From positions 2,472,001-2,536,000 of the forward strand of contig NZ_CP137555.1 in NCBI RefSeq assembly GCF_033723955.1: a stretch of 64,000 bases of DNA, in the 5' to 3' direction. This document shows positions 37,245 through 45,887 of the stretch, one piece after another. A program made the translations under genes and the position numbers. The notes beneath the pieces are model-generated. The model saw only the letters and a list, made by a program, of their open reading frames with translations, did no database searches and had not been told where the DNA came from. The stretch's first letter is position 1. Each line of letters starts with the position of its first letter. Origin of the DNA: Microbulbifer pacificus. Its GTDB lineage: Bacteria; Pseudomonadota; Gammaproteobacteria; Pseudomonadales; Cellvibrionaceae.

Positions 37245-37841
37245 GTGGAAAAGACTGATCTGGACGAGTTTCACGGCGCCATGGGTGCGCTTGGTGACGT
37301 AAAGCCACTGGCGCCCAAGCAGCGTGAGAGTGCGCTAAAGAAGGACACTGCGGATCCCCTGAACCAGCGCGCCCGCCGCGAGGCCGCTACCGCGCAGACC
37401 TACCGCGAACTGAACCCGCTTGGTGGCGAGTACGTCGAACCCGTCGAGCCCCACGACCCTATTGAATTCAAGCGCGACGGTGTGCAGAACGGTGTCTACC
37501 GCAACCTGCGCCTGGGTAAATACACCATCGATGCGCGCCTCGATCTGCACCACCACACCGTCGATATGGCGCGCAGCGCACTCTACCAGTTTGTGCGCGA
37601 TTGTATGGAGGCGGATGTACGCTGCGCGCTGGTGACGCACGGAAAGGGCGAGGGGCGTAAAACCCCGGCGATGCTGAAGAGCTGCGTCAACGCCTGGCTG
37701 CCGCAGCTGCCGGAAGTGCTCGCGTTTCACAGCGCGCAGAAACAGCACGGCGGCCTCGGTGCCACCTATGTGCTGTTGCGCAAGAGCGAACGCAAGCGCC
37801 AGCAGAATCTCGAGCAGCACCAGCGACGTACCCGTCCTTAG
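37245..37841 (+). CDS. smrA: Smr-domain endonuclease SmrA
   Basis: 198 residues from GTG 37245 with GGGGGA upstream. The N-terminal part is linker-like; the Smr domain (about 95-185) has DLHHHTVDMARSALYQF and LVTHGKGEG...LKSCVNAWL, ending in GGLGATYVLLRK. Bacterial SmrA proteins nick DNA or act on RNA; the target here is unknown. The C-terminal tail is basic and Gln-rich. Confidence 0.9.
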   Translation: MEKTDLDEFHGAMGALGDVKPLAPKQRESALKKDTADPLNQRARREAATAQTYRELNPLGGEYVEPVEPHDPIEFKRDGVQNGVYRNLRLGKYTIDARLDLHHHTVDMARSALYQFVRDCMEADVRCALVTHGKGEGRKTPAMLKSCVNAWLPQLPEVLAFHSAQKQHGGLGATYVLLRKSERKRQQNLEQHQRRTRP

Positions 37842-37850
37842 TTAAGGGCA

Positions 37851-37991
37851 CGAAACGCCTGAAAACGTAGCGAGCGGGTGGCTGACAGTGGCCGCCGGAG
37901 CGGAGGCAGCGGAGTGTATGAGCGATACATGAGCATGCTGAGCACCGCCGGACGCTGTCAGGCACACGCGCAGTAGTTTTCTGGGGTTTCG
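37851..37991. repeat. long structured intergenic repeat, type E
   Basis: Outer arms CGAAACGCCTGAAAAC (37851-37866) and GTTTTCTGGGGTTTCG (37976-37991) pair with two mismatches around a 109-base GC-rich core that has inner pairing (CTGACAG...CTGTCAG; TGTATGAGCGATACATGAGC). It begins 10 bases after the smrA stop. It has the same overall plan as copies A-D but a different core. Confidence 0.6.
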
Positions 37992-37999
37992 TAATCTGT

Positions 38000-38015
38000 T
38001 TGTCACGTCTGACAA
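38000..38015. promoter_or_regulatory. palindrome TTGTCA-N4-TGACAA
   Basis: Perfect 6-bp arms with spacer CGTC, at the upstream end of the possible small RNA region. It has the form of a transcription-factor site; the factor is not known. Confidence 0.35.
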
Positions 38016-38019
38016 CTAA

Positions 38020-38236
38020 TCTACCCCCACAACGAAATTTCGCTTGTCCGGCTGTTTCATCGCGCAGCCGCTTAAGTTTTCGTTGTTCTTCTCTCTTTGC
38101 ATCGCACCAATTTTATTGGTGATTTTATGCTTCCAAGTTTGGGGGCTCCTCCAGTTGGAGGATTGGAATCGACATTCGCCCTGCGAATGGAGACCCTTCT
38201 TGAATAGTTTGGGCGGCCCCAGTGGCCGCCTTTTTT
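38020..38236 (+). ncRNA. possible small RNA gene ending in a strong terminator
   Basis: No convincing protein gene lies on the plus strand here, yet the region ends with an excellent terminator. It contains further small hairpins (CACCAATTTTATTGGTG, CTCCTCCAGTTGGAGG, ATTCGCCCTGCGAAT) and several GGA triplets in or near loops, as in CsrA/RsmA-titrating RNAs. The 5' end is not defined. Treat as a candidate only. Confidence 0.35.
38211..38236 (+). terminator. strong Rho-independent terminator
   Basis: Stem GGCGGCC/GGCCGCC around CCAGT, followed by six T. It points rightward, 370 bases after the smrA stop, and so either ends a long smrA 3' region or a separate RNA. Confidence 0.9.
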
Positions 38237-38774
38237 ATTGAACGGCTTGATAGCCCGCCGGTTTGAACTCCAGGCGGGTGCCGTCGCTGCCCTCGAGGAT
38301 CAGGGTGTCGCCGCTGGTGCGGGCGTGCGTGACGCGGGGCATGGCCAGCAGGAAATCTTTTTCCAGTTCGCCGCTGTCACGGCGGCCCACCATGCGTGAA
38401 ATCTTCGGCGGCTTCAGCCAATGAATGCTGCCGCTATCCGCCAGTTCGAACTTGCCGAGGTAGGGGTTGGAGCCGGCACTGCCGCGCACGAAGCCGAGCT
38501 TGTCGCAGGTGAAATAGGGGCGGTCGCGCCACATCTTCTGCCAGAACATGCGCTGCTTGTGCTCGCGCCCATCCACTGAGAGGTTTTCCAGAATCCACTC
38601 TCGTTCACAAACACCGCTTTCTACGGTCTCGGCCATCGCCGCCGGCTGGCTGCTGTTGCTGCCACAGCCGGTAACAAAAAGAGTCATCGACAGCGAACAA
38701 AGCGCGGCTAGCCTGGTGGCCTTGTGCGCGGGGCGGAATGAGGGGAACAGGGGCAACTGAAACAGGGGAAGCAT
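38235..38774 (-). CDS. lipoprotein with META/HslJ-like domain
   Basis: 179 residues from ATG 38774; a longer reading adds only basic non-family residues. A long signal ends in lipobox FVTGC. The mature part resembles META-domain (HslJ-like) lipoproteins: CEREWILENLSVDGR near the start, then YFTCDKLGFVRGSAGSNPYLGKFEL and a C-terminal LILEGSDGTRLEFKP. Two cysteines could pair. The role is unknown; such domains are linked to envelope stress. A second META-type lipoprotein lies just upstream. Confidence 0.65.
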   Translation of the reverse strand: MLPLFQLPLFPSFRPAHKATRLAALCSLSMTLFVTGCGSNSSQPAAMAETVESGVCEREWILENLSVDGREHKQRMFWQKMWRDRPYFTCDKLGFVRGSAGSNPYLGKFELADSGSIHWLKPPKISRMVGRRDSGELEKDFLLAMPRVTHARTSGDTLILEGSDGTRLEFKPAGYQAVQ

Positions 38775-38888
38775 GATTCCATCCGGTGGCCGTTTGTGCC
38801 ATTTAACATCAATTGACTGCCGGCGTCTGTGACCCAACCGCTCTCAATTTTGGCGGGTAATGTCAGTGTTGTAATGTGGGCGGGGCTG

Positions 38889-39362
38889 CTAAAGCCCCGC
38901 CTTGATGTATTCGATATAGATATCGCCGGACACGTCGCGCAGGATCAGGCGGCCGCCGCCGCTTTTCACAAACGCCTGGCGGGTGCCGGACAGCGCCCGC
39001 AGGTACTGGTTTTCCTGCTCCATCACTTGTGGCGGACCCGCCATTTTGGTGGAGGCAAAGCTGGCAGTGTCCCACAGCAGTCCGCCATTGGTGGTGACCT
39101 GCAGGGAGCCGCGATAGGTATTCAGGCCGCTCTTGCCCATGGCCTCGCCGCCGGGGCTGCACAGAAAGGTAAACTCCCGCGGCTGGTCGATGGGGATGGC
39201 CTGGCCGTTGATGCGCAGCAGGCGCAGCTCCCACTTGTCGCCGCATACACTGCTCACCGTGCCGGGCGTCTGGCTGGGGCCTGATTCCTTGTCCCCCATA
39301 TTCATACAGCCCGCGATTACGATGGCGAGGCCAATAAACCACACCGGAACCACTTTGTTCAT
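38889..39362 (-). CDS. META-domain lipoprotein
   Basis: 157 residues. Lipobox IAGC gives a lipid-anchored mature protein starting CMNMGD. The META-like core reads CGDKWELRLLRINGQAIPI, FTFLCSPGGEAMGKSGLNTYRG and a C-terminal LILRDVSGDIYIEYI. It is a diverged paralogue or analogue of the neighbouring 38235-38774 gene; they share strand and layout but have a 114-base gap. Function unknown. Confidence 0.65.
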   Translation of the reverse strand: MNKVVPVWFIGLAIVIAGCMNMGDKESGPSQTPGTVSSVCGDKWELRLLRINGQAIPIDQPREFTFLCSPGGEAMGKSGLNTYRGSLQVTTNGGLLWDTASFASTKMAGPPQVMEQENQYLRALSGTRQAFVKSGGGRLILRDVSGDIYIEYIKAGL

Positions 39363-39516
39363 GCCCTTCCCCTTTCCTTGGCGTTGGCCGCTCCCTGCTG
39401 GCAGTTAAATCAAGCTTAGCCAGTCCAGCGCAGGGCGAGAGGTTTACCGCGCCAAGCGGACGTGGAGGCGGTCGCATAAATCGGAATTGTTCTGCGCCGG
39501 GTGTGGGGCGGCGGGA

Positions 39517-39804
39517 TTAATCGGGTTGGCGCACGCAGCGCACCACCATTTTCGAGTCCAGTTCCTGCTCGAAGCAGCGGAAACGGGTGCCGTTGACATT
39601 CAATGAACGGGGCGCCTCGCGGCTGCCGCCGCGGGGCCTTCGATCGGATGACCTCACGGAGAGGTACGCCGGATCCATATGGGGGGGGACCGCGCTGCTG
39701 AAAGCGCGGTCTGCGTGACTTTCCCTGGGCTCGGTTGATGTACAACCGGCAACAACTCCTGTCGCGATCGCCACAGCCAGCAGAATACTTCTCAATTTCT
39801 GCAC
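39517..39804 (-). CDS. small hypothetical lipoprotein
   Basis: 95 residues from GTG 39804 (CGAGGT upstream). Signal LRSILLAVAIATGVVAGC with lipobox VAGC. The mature part is polar with two cysteines near the C-terminus (FRCFEQELDSKMVVRCVRQPD). No domain recognised. Confidence 0.6.
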   Translation of the reverse strand: MQKLRSILLAVAIATGVVAGCTSTEPRESHADRAFSSAVPPHMDPAYLSVRSSDRRPRGGSREAPRSLNVNGTRFRCFEQELDSKMVVRCVRQPD

Positions 39805-39971
39805 GCTGATACCTCGATGGCTGGTCCGAGAAGCGGCGTCACTGCCGCCCTCTCTTTTCAGGTTAGAAGAGGCTGCCGCCAAAGTGTGAAATTAGGCGCC
39901 AATTTGTTTAAGCCTGCGCCGGAAAGCGATTTGTTGCGACAGGGGTTGAGTGAGCCGGAGGGAACGCAAAA

Positions 39972-39995
39972 TAAAAAAGGGGCCCGGTGGGCCCC
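39972..39995 (-). terminator. terminator of TonB receptor gene
   Basis: Read on the minus strand: GGGGCCC-ACC-GGGCCCC followed by TTTTTT. It lies 49 bases after the receptor stop. Confidence 0.9.
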
Positions 39996-40043
39996 AATCA
40001 ATGAAAGTGCAATGCAGTTTCAAGATGACGTCAAAGACATGAC

Positions 40044-42215
40044 TTAGAAGTTGTAGCTACCTGTGAGAGCAACAGTGCGCGGTGCGCCGTAGTAGCCGGT
40101 GACCCAGCCAAAAGCGTTGTAGCCAGCGTTGCGGTAGGTTTCGTCGCCGAGGTTTTTGCCCTGCAGTGAAACCTGCCAATTGCCGTCGCCGCTGAAGAAG
40201 GTAGCACCGGCATCCAGTAGGGTGACGGAGCCTTCATCCAGCACGCTTGGCGCAGCGTAGATCTGGATGCCGTCGCGGTAGGAAACGGAGCCGTTCAGCA
40301 CCAGTTCGCCGCCGGCCATATCCATCGCGTAGCTCAGCTGACCCAGAGCGGTTTTCTGCGGGCTGTACTGAAAATTGTCCCAGAGGTCGGCAATGTTCTC
40401 GCCAGCGTTGATTACCTCGATGTACTCGGCATCGGTGTAGCCCAGTACCAGGTTGGAGGTCAGACGGTCGGTGATGGCTGCCATCATCTCCAGTTCGAAA
40501 CCCTGAATTTCAGATTCACCCGCATTCAACACCGCACTGGAGAAGCTCTGGGTCGCCGCAGAGAAGCTCTGGACGGTGACCTGCATATCTTCGTAGTTGG
40601 TGTGGAACGCGGTGGCATTCAGGCGCACACGATCTTCCAGCAGCTGGGTCTTGATACCGATTTCGAAGGTATCAGCGGTTTCTGGGTCATAACCATCCAC
40701 GGTCTCCGGGTTAACGGAAGCGTCACCGCGCATGTCGAAGCCGCCGCTCTTGAAGCCAGAACTGAAGCTGCCGTAGACCATGGTGTCTTCGTCGATCTGG
40801 TAATTCAGGCCGGCCTTGGGAGAGAACTGACCCCACTCGTCGCTGTTGCTGTAATCGGTCAGAACCGCGTAGGGAGTGGCCGAGGCAGGTGTGCCGTCGT
40901 AGTGATCGGCAAACATCGGAGAGTACAGGCCGAGGAAGTTCGCCTTGTACACGTCCCCAGACTTTTCATCGCGGGTGTAGCGGCCACCGAGAGTCATGTT
41001 CAGGGCATCGGTCAGGGCGTACTCGTAGTTCGCATAAACGGCCAGGCTTTGGGTATCCACCGCACCACTGACGTTCTGGGTAATACCATACATACCCAGC
41101 ACAGCATCAAAACCACCCTCTGCGGTACCGTCGTAGTAGTAGATACCAGTTACCAGGTTCGCCTTGTCACCGGACCAGTTGAGCTGGAATTCCTGGGTGA
41201 ACTGCTCGTCCTCGTAGTAGGCGGGAACGTCGAAGTCCGGGCGATTGATGGAGTCGAAGTCGATATTGGTTACCGTGTCGCCGGTGCGGCGGGAGGTCAT
41301 GGACTTCACGGTGATACTGTCGGACGCCTTCCATTCGGCAACAAGGGAGATGCCGCCAGTCTCAACAGAGTTGTCCGACGGCATATTGGATTCGTGGTCG
41401 TAAACATTGCCGAGCGGTGTTTCGTCTCCGGTGGGCGCATTGGACATCAGGTAGCCAAAGCGTGCGTTGGAGTCGTCTTTGGTGGTGTCTGCGGCAACCC
41501 GTACCCACAGATCGTCGTTCGGAGTGAATTCCAGCGATACGCGACCGCTCAGAATATCTTTGTTGTAGTTGTCGGCTCCGGTATGGATATTTTCACCGTA
41601 GCCGTCACGCTGATAACTGGCGACGGCGAAGCCTACAGCGGCCTTTTCGGAAAGCCCGGTCTGTCCGCTCAGGATCAGGTCGCGCTGGTTATAGGAGCCG
41701 ATGCCACCGCGCACGGAGAATTCTGTGTCGCCGCTCAGCTTCTTGGTCACGTATTTGACCGCGCCACCGATGGTGTTTTTGCCGTACAGGGCGCCCTGCG
41801 GACCGCGCAGTACTTCGATGCGCTCAACATCGAATACATCCATCACCGCACCCTGCGGGCGGGCAACGTAAATATCGTCCACGTAGATGCCGACACCCGG
41901 TTCAAAGCCCCACAGCGGATCCTGCTGGCCGATGCCGCGAATGTAGGCGGTCAGGGTGGAGTTGGTACCGCGGCTCACCTGCAGGGTGGTATTGGGGGTG
42001 AGCTTCTGGATATCGCTCAGGTCGGCAACGCCGTTCTCGATCAGGGCGTCTTCGCCGAAGGCGGTTACCGCCACCGGCACTTCCTGCAGGGACTGCTCAC
42101 GCTTCTGCGCGGTGACGGTGACTTCTTCCAGCTGGGTATCCGCGTAGGAGAAGCTGGCACCACAGGCGATCATGACGCCCACAGCAAGGGGATTGAACTT
42201 GTTTAATTTGCGCAT
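40044..42215 (-). CDS. TonB-dependent receptor of the hydroxybutyrate cluster
   Basis: 723 residues, signal peptide ending SYA. A TonB box-like start (QLEEVTVTAQKREQ), plug domain with YIRGIGQQDPLWGFEPGVG and VEVLRGPQGALYGKNTIGG-type sequence, then a 22-strand barrel ending GSYNF. It is of the substrate-importing class common in marine bacteria (no siderophore-specific sign). It is divergent from the sensor kinase gene, and a 15-bp motif lies in the shared control region. The substrate is inferred from the cluster: an ester or oligomer of a hydroxy acid. Confidence 0.88.
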   Translation of the reverse strand: MRKLNKFNPLAVGVMIACGASFSYADTQLEEVTVTAQKREQSLQEVPVAVTAFGEDALIENGVADLSDIQKLTPNTTLQVSRGTNSTLTAYIRGIGQQDPLWGFEPGVGIYVDDIYVARPQGAVMDVFDVERIEVLRGPQGALYGKNTIGGAVKYVTKKLSGDTEFSVRGGIGSYNQRDLILSGQTGLSEKAAVGFAVASYQRDGYGENIHTGADNYNKDILSGRVSLEFTPNDDLWVRVAADTTKDDSNARFGYLMSNAPTGDETPLGNVYDHESNMPSDNSVETGGISLVAEWKASDSITVKSMTSRRTGDTVTNIDFDSINRPDFDVPAYYEDEQFTQEFQLNWSGDKANLVTGIYYYDGTAEGGFDAVLGMYGITQNVSGAVDTQSLAVYANYEYALTDALNMTLGGRYTRDEKSGDVYKANFLGLYSPMFADHYDGTPASATPYAVLTDYSNSDEWGQFSPKAGLNYQIDEDTMVYGSFSSGFKSGGFDMRGDASVNPETVDGYDPETADTFEIGIKTQLLEDRVRLNATAFHTNYEDMQVTVQSFSAATQSFSSAVLNAGESEIQGFELEMMAAITDRLTSNLVLGYTDAEYIEVINAGENIADLWDNFQYSPQKTALGQLSYAMDMAGGELVLNGSVSYRDGIQIYAAPSVLDEGSVTLLDAGATFFSGDGNWQVSLQGKNLGDETYRNAGYNAFGWVTGYYGAPRTVALTGSYNF

Positions 42216-42297
42216 GACTCTCTCCGATCACCAGATTATGGTTTTTATGTAAGTTTCGGACTTGCACTGTAGCTGCTGTCTTTGTCCTTGCCTGCTA

Positions 42298-42312
42298 GAC
42301 CAAGGTATGACG
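42298..42312. promoter_or_regulatory. GACCAAGGTATGACG motif between receptor and kinase genes
   Basis: A 15-base sequence identical to 49911-49925 in front of the 3-hydroxybutyrate dehydrogenase gene. It is about 83 bases upstream of the receptor start and 71 bases before the kinase start. Likely target of the cluster's NarL-type response regulator (inference). Confidence 0.55.
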
Positions 42313-42382
42313 AGCGGGTGTACCCACGGACAGGACAGCCGCCCGCCTATCGGTTAGGCTTGAATCATAAACAGAATAACGA

Positions 42383-45300
42383 ATGAGGCGCCAATTGTTC
42401 AGCCTTACCCTGCTGGCCGCCGTGGGCCTGAGCTATCTGCTGCTGCTGTTCGCCATCGCCTTCTGGGGCGACCGGCTGCCTATTGCCCAAATCCGGCCCA
42501 TCAAACCCCTGCTGCTGGCGCTTGCCGGTACCTATACCAGTGCCTGGATGTTCTTTGGCGTGCCCGCACAGGCGGTGAGCGAGGGCTGGCTGCTGCCCCC
42601 CACCTTTGTCGGCGCGAGCCTGATGCTGATCTTTGGTGCGCCCCTGCTGATGCGCTTTGTGCGCCTGTCCAAGCAGCAGGGCTCCACTTCCATCGCGGAC
42701 TTTATCAGCGCCCAGTACGGCGGCTCTCAGTGGCTGGCGGCGGCGGTGGCGCTGCTGGCGGTCGTGGCCATCGTGCCCTATCTGTCCCTGCAGCTGCGGG
42801 CGGTGGCGGACAGCTTCCTGCTGCTCGCCGATAGCGGAGTGGGCTCGGACAGCGTCGGGCACACCGAAAACAGCGCCTCGGTGGTGACCGCGGTAGTAGG
42901 TGCTACCCTCGGGCTCTTCGCGCTGCTTTTCGGCACCCGCCATATCGACAGCAGCGTGCACCGCAACGGCATGCTGCTGGCGGTGGCTTTCGAGGCACTG
43001 GTGAAGATCGGCGCACTGGTGGCGGTGGCCTGGTTTGTTGTCGATTCCGCCTTTGCAGGTACTGCGAACTTGGCGCGCAGTGCGCTCGCCAGTGAGCGGG
43101 TGGCGGCCATCGTCGATGCCCGCCCGGCGGATACCGGTTACCTGGCGGTGGTGGTACTGGGAATGGCAGCCATCTTCTGTCTGCCGCGACAGTTCCACAT
43201 CCTGATGATCGAGAGTGACGACGAGCGGGATATTGGCCCGGTGCGCAAGCTGATCCCCCTGTATCTCGCACTGGTCTCCGCGGCGGTGTTGGCGGTGGGC
43301 TATGGCGGCCTGCTGTGGCTGCCCGACAGCTACACCAATGCCGAACGCTTTGTACTGGGAATACCGCTGGAGAGCGGCACGCCCTGGCTCGCACTGCTGG
43401 CGTTTATCGGCGGCCTCTCCGCCGGTTCCAGTATGGTGATCATCGCCACCATCGCCCTGTCCACCATGATCGCCAACACCATGGTGGTGCCCTGGTTGCT
43501 CACGCGGCTACAACAGCGCCCGGCGGGTGTGGCGCTCGGCAGCGACCTGCGCCGGGTGCGGCGGGTGATCATCGGGTTGCTGATGCTGGCGGCATTCGGG
43601 GTGAGCGAGCTGATCGGCTCCGGTGTCAGCCTCGGTACGTTTGGTTTGTTGTCGCTGGCACTGGTGGGACAGCTGGCGCCGGCGATGGTCGCCGCGGTGA
43701 CCTGGCCCGCGCGCTGGCCGCGACTGCGCGCCGCCGGTGTGATCACGGGGCTATTGATCGGCGCGTTGGTGTGGGGGCTGTCGGCGCTGCCCGCAGCGCT
43801 CGGCCAGGCGGATCTTATCGCCACAACACTGGGCTTAGACTGGAATGCACTGACCTCCAGCTGCGTGTTTGGCCTCGGGCTCAACGCACTCGCGCTGGTG
43901 GGGGTGTCACTGCTGCAGGGGCGCTGGTTGCCCGGCGGTACCGCGGCGGCATCGGCACCTGTGGATAAAACGCGGCTGCGCCAGCTGCTGGCGCGCTTTG
44001 TGGGAGAGGATGCCGCGGGCCGCGCGCTGACATCACTGGATGCCGAGGGCAAGCCGGTGGCAGCGGACGCCCACGACACCGCCCAGGGCTATCGCGAGAC
44101 GGTGGAAAAAATTCTCGCCGGCATCGTTGGCAGTACCAGCGCGCAGCGCCTGGTACGCCAGTTGAGCGAGCCGGAAATCACCGCGCAGCAACTGGATCAG
44201 GCATCGGACATCTACCAGTTCGGCCGCGGCCTGCTGCAGAGCAGCATCGACAATATCGACCAGGGTATCTCGGTGGTGGATGCCAACCTCAACCTAGTGG
44301 CGTGGAACCGCCGCTATCTCGAGCTGTTCCACTACCCGGCGGAAATGATCTACGTGGGCCGTCCGGTGGCGGAGCTGGTGCACTACAACGCGAGCCGCGG
44401 CGAGTGCGGTCCCGGTGAAGTGGAGGAGCATGTGCAGAAGCGGGTGGAACACCTGCGCAACGGCACCGCCTACCGCGTACAGCGCAACCGTACCGACGGC
44501 ACCGTGCTGGAAATCCGCGGCAACCCGCTGCCCGGCGGCGGGTTCGTGACCACCTATACCGATGTGTCCGACTATCAGCGCGCGCTGGCGGAACTCACCG
44601 AGATTCGCAATTCTCTCGAGCAGAAGGTGGCCCACCGCACCGCCGAGCTGGAGACGGTCAACGATGAGCTGCAGGGGCTGAACCGCGAGCTACAGGCCGC
44701 CAGTGCCGGCAAGACCCGCTTCCTCGCCGCCGCCAGTCACGACCTGGTGCAGCCGCTGAACGCCAGCCGCCTGTTTATCGACGCCCTCGCCGGCCATCCG
44801 CTGGAAGACAGTAGCCGCCAGCTGCTGACCCGTGCCGATCGCGCGCTCGCCTCCGCCGAACAGCTGATCACCGACATGTTGCAGATCGCGCGCATGGATG
44901 CGGGGGACATCCGCCCGAGCTTTACTGCGGTGTCGCTCGACAGCATCCTCGACGACGCCGTGGCCCAGGCGCGGGTGGCCGCCGGCAACCGCGGTATCCG
45001 CCTGCGCTACCGCCGCAGCCACCTGTGGGTTCACAGCGATGAAAAAATGCTGCGTAGAGTGGTGCAGAACCTGCTGGATAACGCGGTGAAGTACACCGCC
45101 CGCGGCGGTGTGCTGGTGGCGGCGCGCAAACGCGGCGCGGACATTTCCCTCGAGGTGTGGGACACCGGGGAGGGTATCGCGCGCGAACAGCAGCAGGCCA
45201 TTTTCCGCGAGTTCTGCCGTCTCACCCCCCAGGACAGCGACAGCGGTACTGCCCGCCAGCACGGTTATGGTCTCGGTCTCGCCACCGTGGAGCGCCTGTG

Positions 45301-45823
45301 CCGCTTGCTCAACAGCCCCATCAGCCTCTCCTCGATTCCCGCGCGCGGCAGTGTGTTCCGGGTGCGACTGGCGCGAGCCAGCGCCAGGGTGGAGCCGCGC
45401 CCGAATCTCGTCGCCGCCCACGGCCGCGGTGCCCGCCTGGACCTGCAGGTGCTGTGTGTGGATAACGAGCCCTCGATCCTCGAGGCGATGGCGGCACTGC
45501 TTGGCGGCTGGGGCTGCACCGTGCACTGCGCGCGCAACCGCGCCGAGGCGCTGGCGGCGGCGGAGCCGGATCTGCTGTTGATGGATTTTCACCTGGACGA
45601 TGGCGACAACGGTATCGACCTGGCGGCGGAACTGCTTTCACGCTGGGGCGGGGGCATCCCCTGCGTAATCATCTCCGCTGAAAACACCAATACGGTAAAA
45701 AATCGCGCGCACAACGCCGGCTGGCAGTTCCTGCAGAAACCCCTGCGCCCGGCGGCGCTGCGCGCGCTGTTGCAGCAACGCAAGAATTCCCGCCACGGGG
45801 CCACTGCGACCAAGGTCGTATAG
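42383..45823 (+). CDS. SSS-transporter-type hybrid sensor histidine kinase
   Basis: 1146 residues. The N-terminal part (about 1-520) has about 13 membrane helices of the sodium/solute symporter family, as in CbrA-like kinases. Then come a PAS domain (about 610-730; NIDQGISVVDANLNLVAWN), a coiled linker, HisKA with phosphorylated His786 (AASHDLVQPLN), the ATPase domain (VVQNLLDNAVKYT, DTGEGI, GYGLGL) and a C-terminal receiver with Asp1068 (LLLMDFHLDD). The output half resembles the NahK/ErcS' group. It probably senses the substrate during transport. Its partner should be the NarL-type regulator at 48394-49014. Confidence 0.9.
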   Translation: MRRQLFSLTLLAAVGLSYLLLLFAIAFWGDRLPIAQIRPIKPLLLALAGTYTSAWMFFGVPAQAVSEGWLLPPTFVGASLMLIFGAPLLMRFVRLSKQQGSTSIADFISAQYGGSQWLAAAVALLAVVAIVPYLSLQLRAVADSFLLLADSGVGSDSVGHTENSASVVTAVVGATLGLFALLFGTRHIDSSVHRNGMLLAVAFEALVKIGALVAVAWFVVDSAFAGTANLARSALASERVAAIVDARPADTGYLAVVVLGMAAIFCLPRQFHILMIESDDERDIGPVRKLIPLYLALVSAAVLAVGYGGLLWLPDSYTNAERFVLGIPLESGTPWLALLAFIGGLSAGSSMVIIATIALSTMIANTMVVPWLLTRLQQRPAGVALGSDLRRVRRVIIGLLMLAAFGVSELIGSGVSLGTFGLLSLALVGQLAPAMVAAVTWPARWPRLRAAGVITGLLIGALVWGLSALPAALGQADLIATTLGLDWNALTSSCVFGLGLNALALVGVSLLQGRWLPGGTAAASAPVDKTRLRQLLARFVGEDAAGRALTSLDAEGKPVAADAHDTAQGYRETVEKILAGIVGSTSAQRLVRQLSEPEITAQQLDQASDIYQFGRGLLQSSIDNIDQGISVVDANLNLVAWNRRYLELFHYPAEMIYVGRPVAELVHYNASRGECGPGEVEEHVQKRVEHLRNGTAYRVQRNRTDGTVLEIRGNPLPGGGFVTTYTDVSDYQRALAELTEIRNSLEQKVAHRTAELETVNDELQGLNRELQAASAGKTRFLAAASHDLVQPLNASRLFIDALAGHPLEDSSRQLLTRADRALASAEQLITDMLQIARMDAGDIRPSFTAVSLDSILDDAVAQARVAAGNRGIRLRYRRSHLWVHSDEKMLRRVVQNLLDNAVKYTARGGVLVAARKRGADISLEVWDTGEGIAREQQQAIFREFCRLTPQDSDSGTARQHGYGLGLATVERLCRLLNSPISLSSIPARGSVFRVRLARASARVEPRPNLVAAHGRGARLDLQVLCVDNEPSILEAMAALLGGWGCTVHCARNRAEALAAAEPDLLLMDFHLDDGDNGIDLAAELLSRWGGGIPCVIISAENTNTVKNRAHNAGWQFLQKPLRPAALRALLQQRKNSRHGATATKVV

Positions 45824-45887
45824 GCAAGCCGTTGTGCTGGACGCAGTCTGGCGGAGAGTGGTTTTAAAAAAATAAGGTATCCGAGCG

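Noticed and set aside
38044..38241. 65-residue ORF with a hydrophobic stretch on the plus strand
   Set aside because: It runs into the strong terminator at 38211-38236 and has no ribosome site; the region is better read as a possible small RNA.
40602..42206. Plus-strand ORF of 534 residues opposite the TonB receptor
   Set aside because: Antisense shadow of a clear TonB receptor gene in GC-rich DNA.
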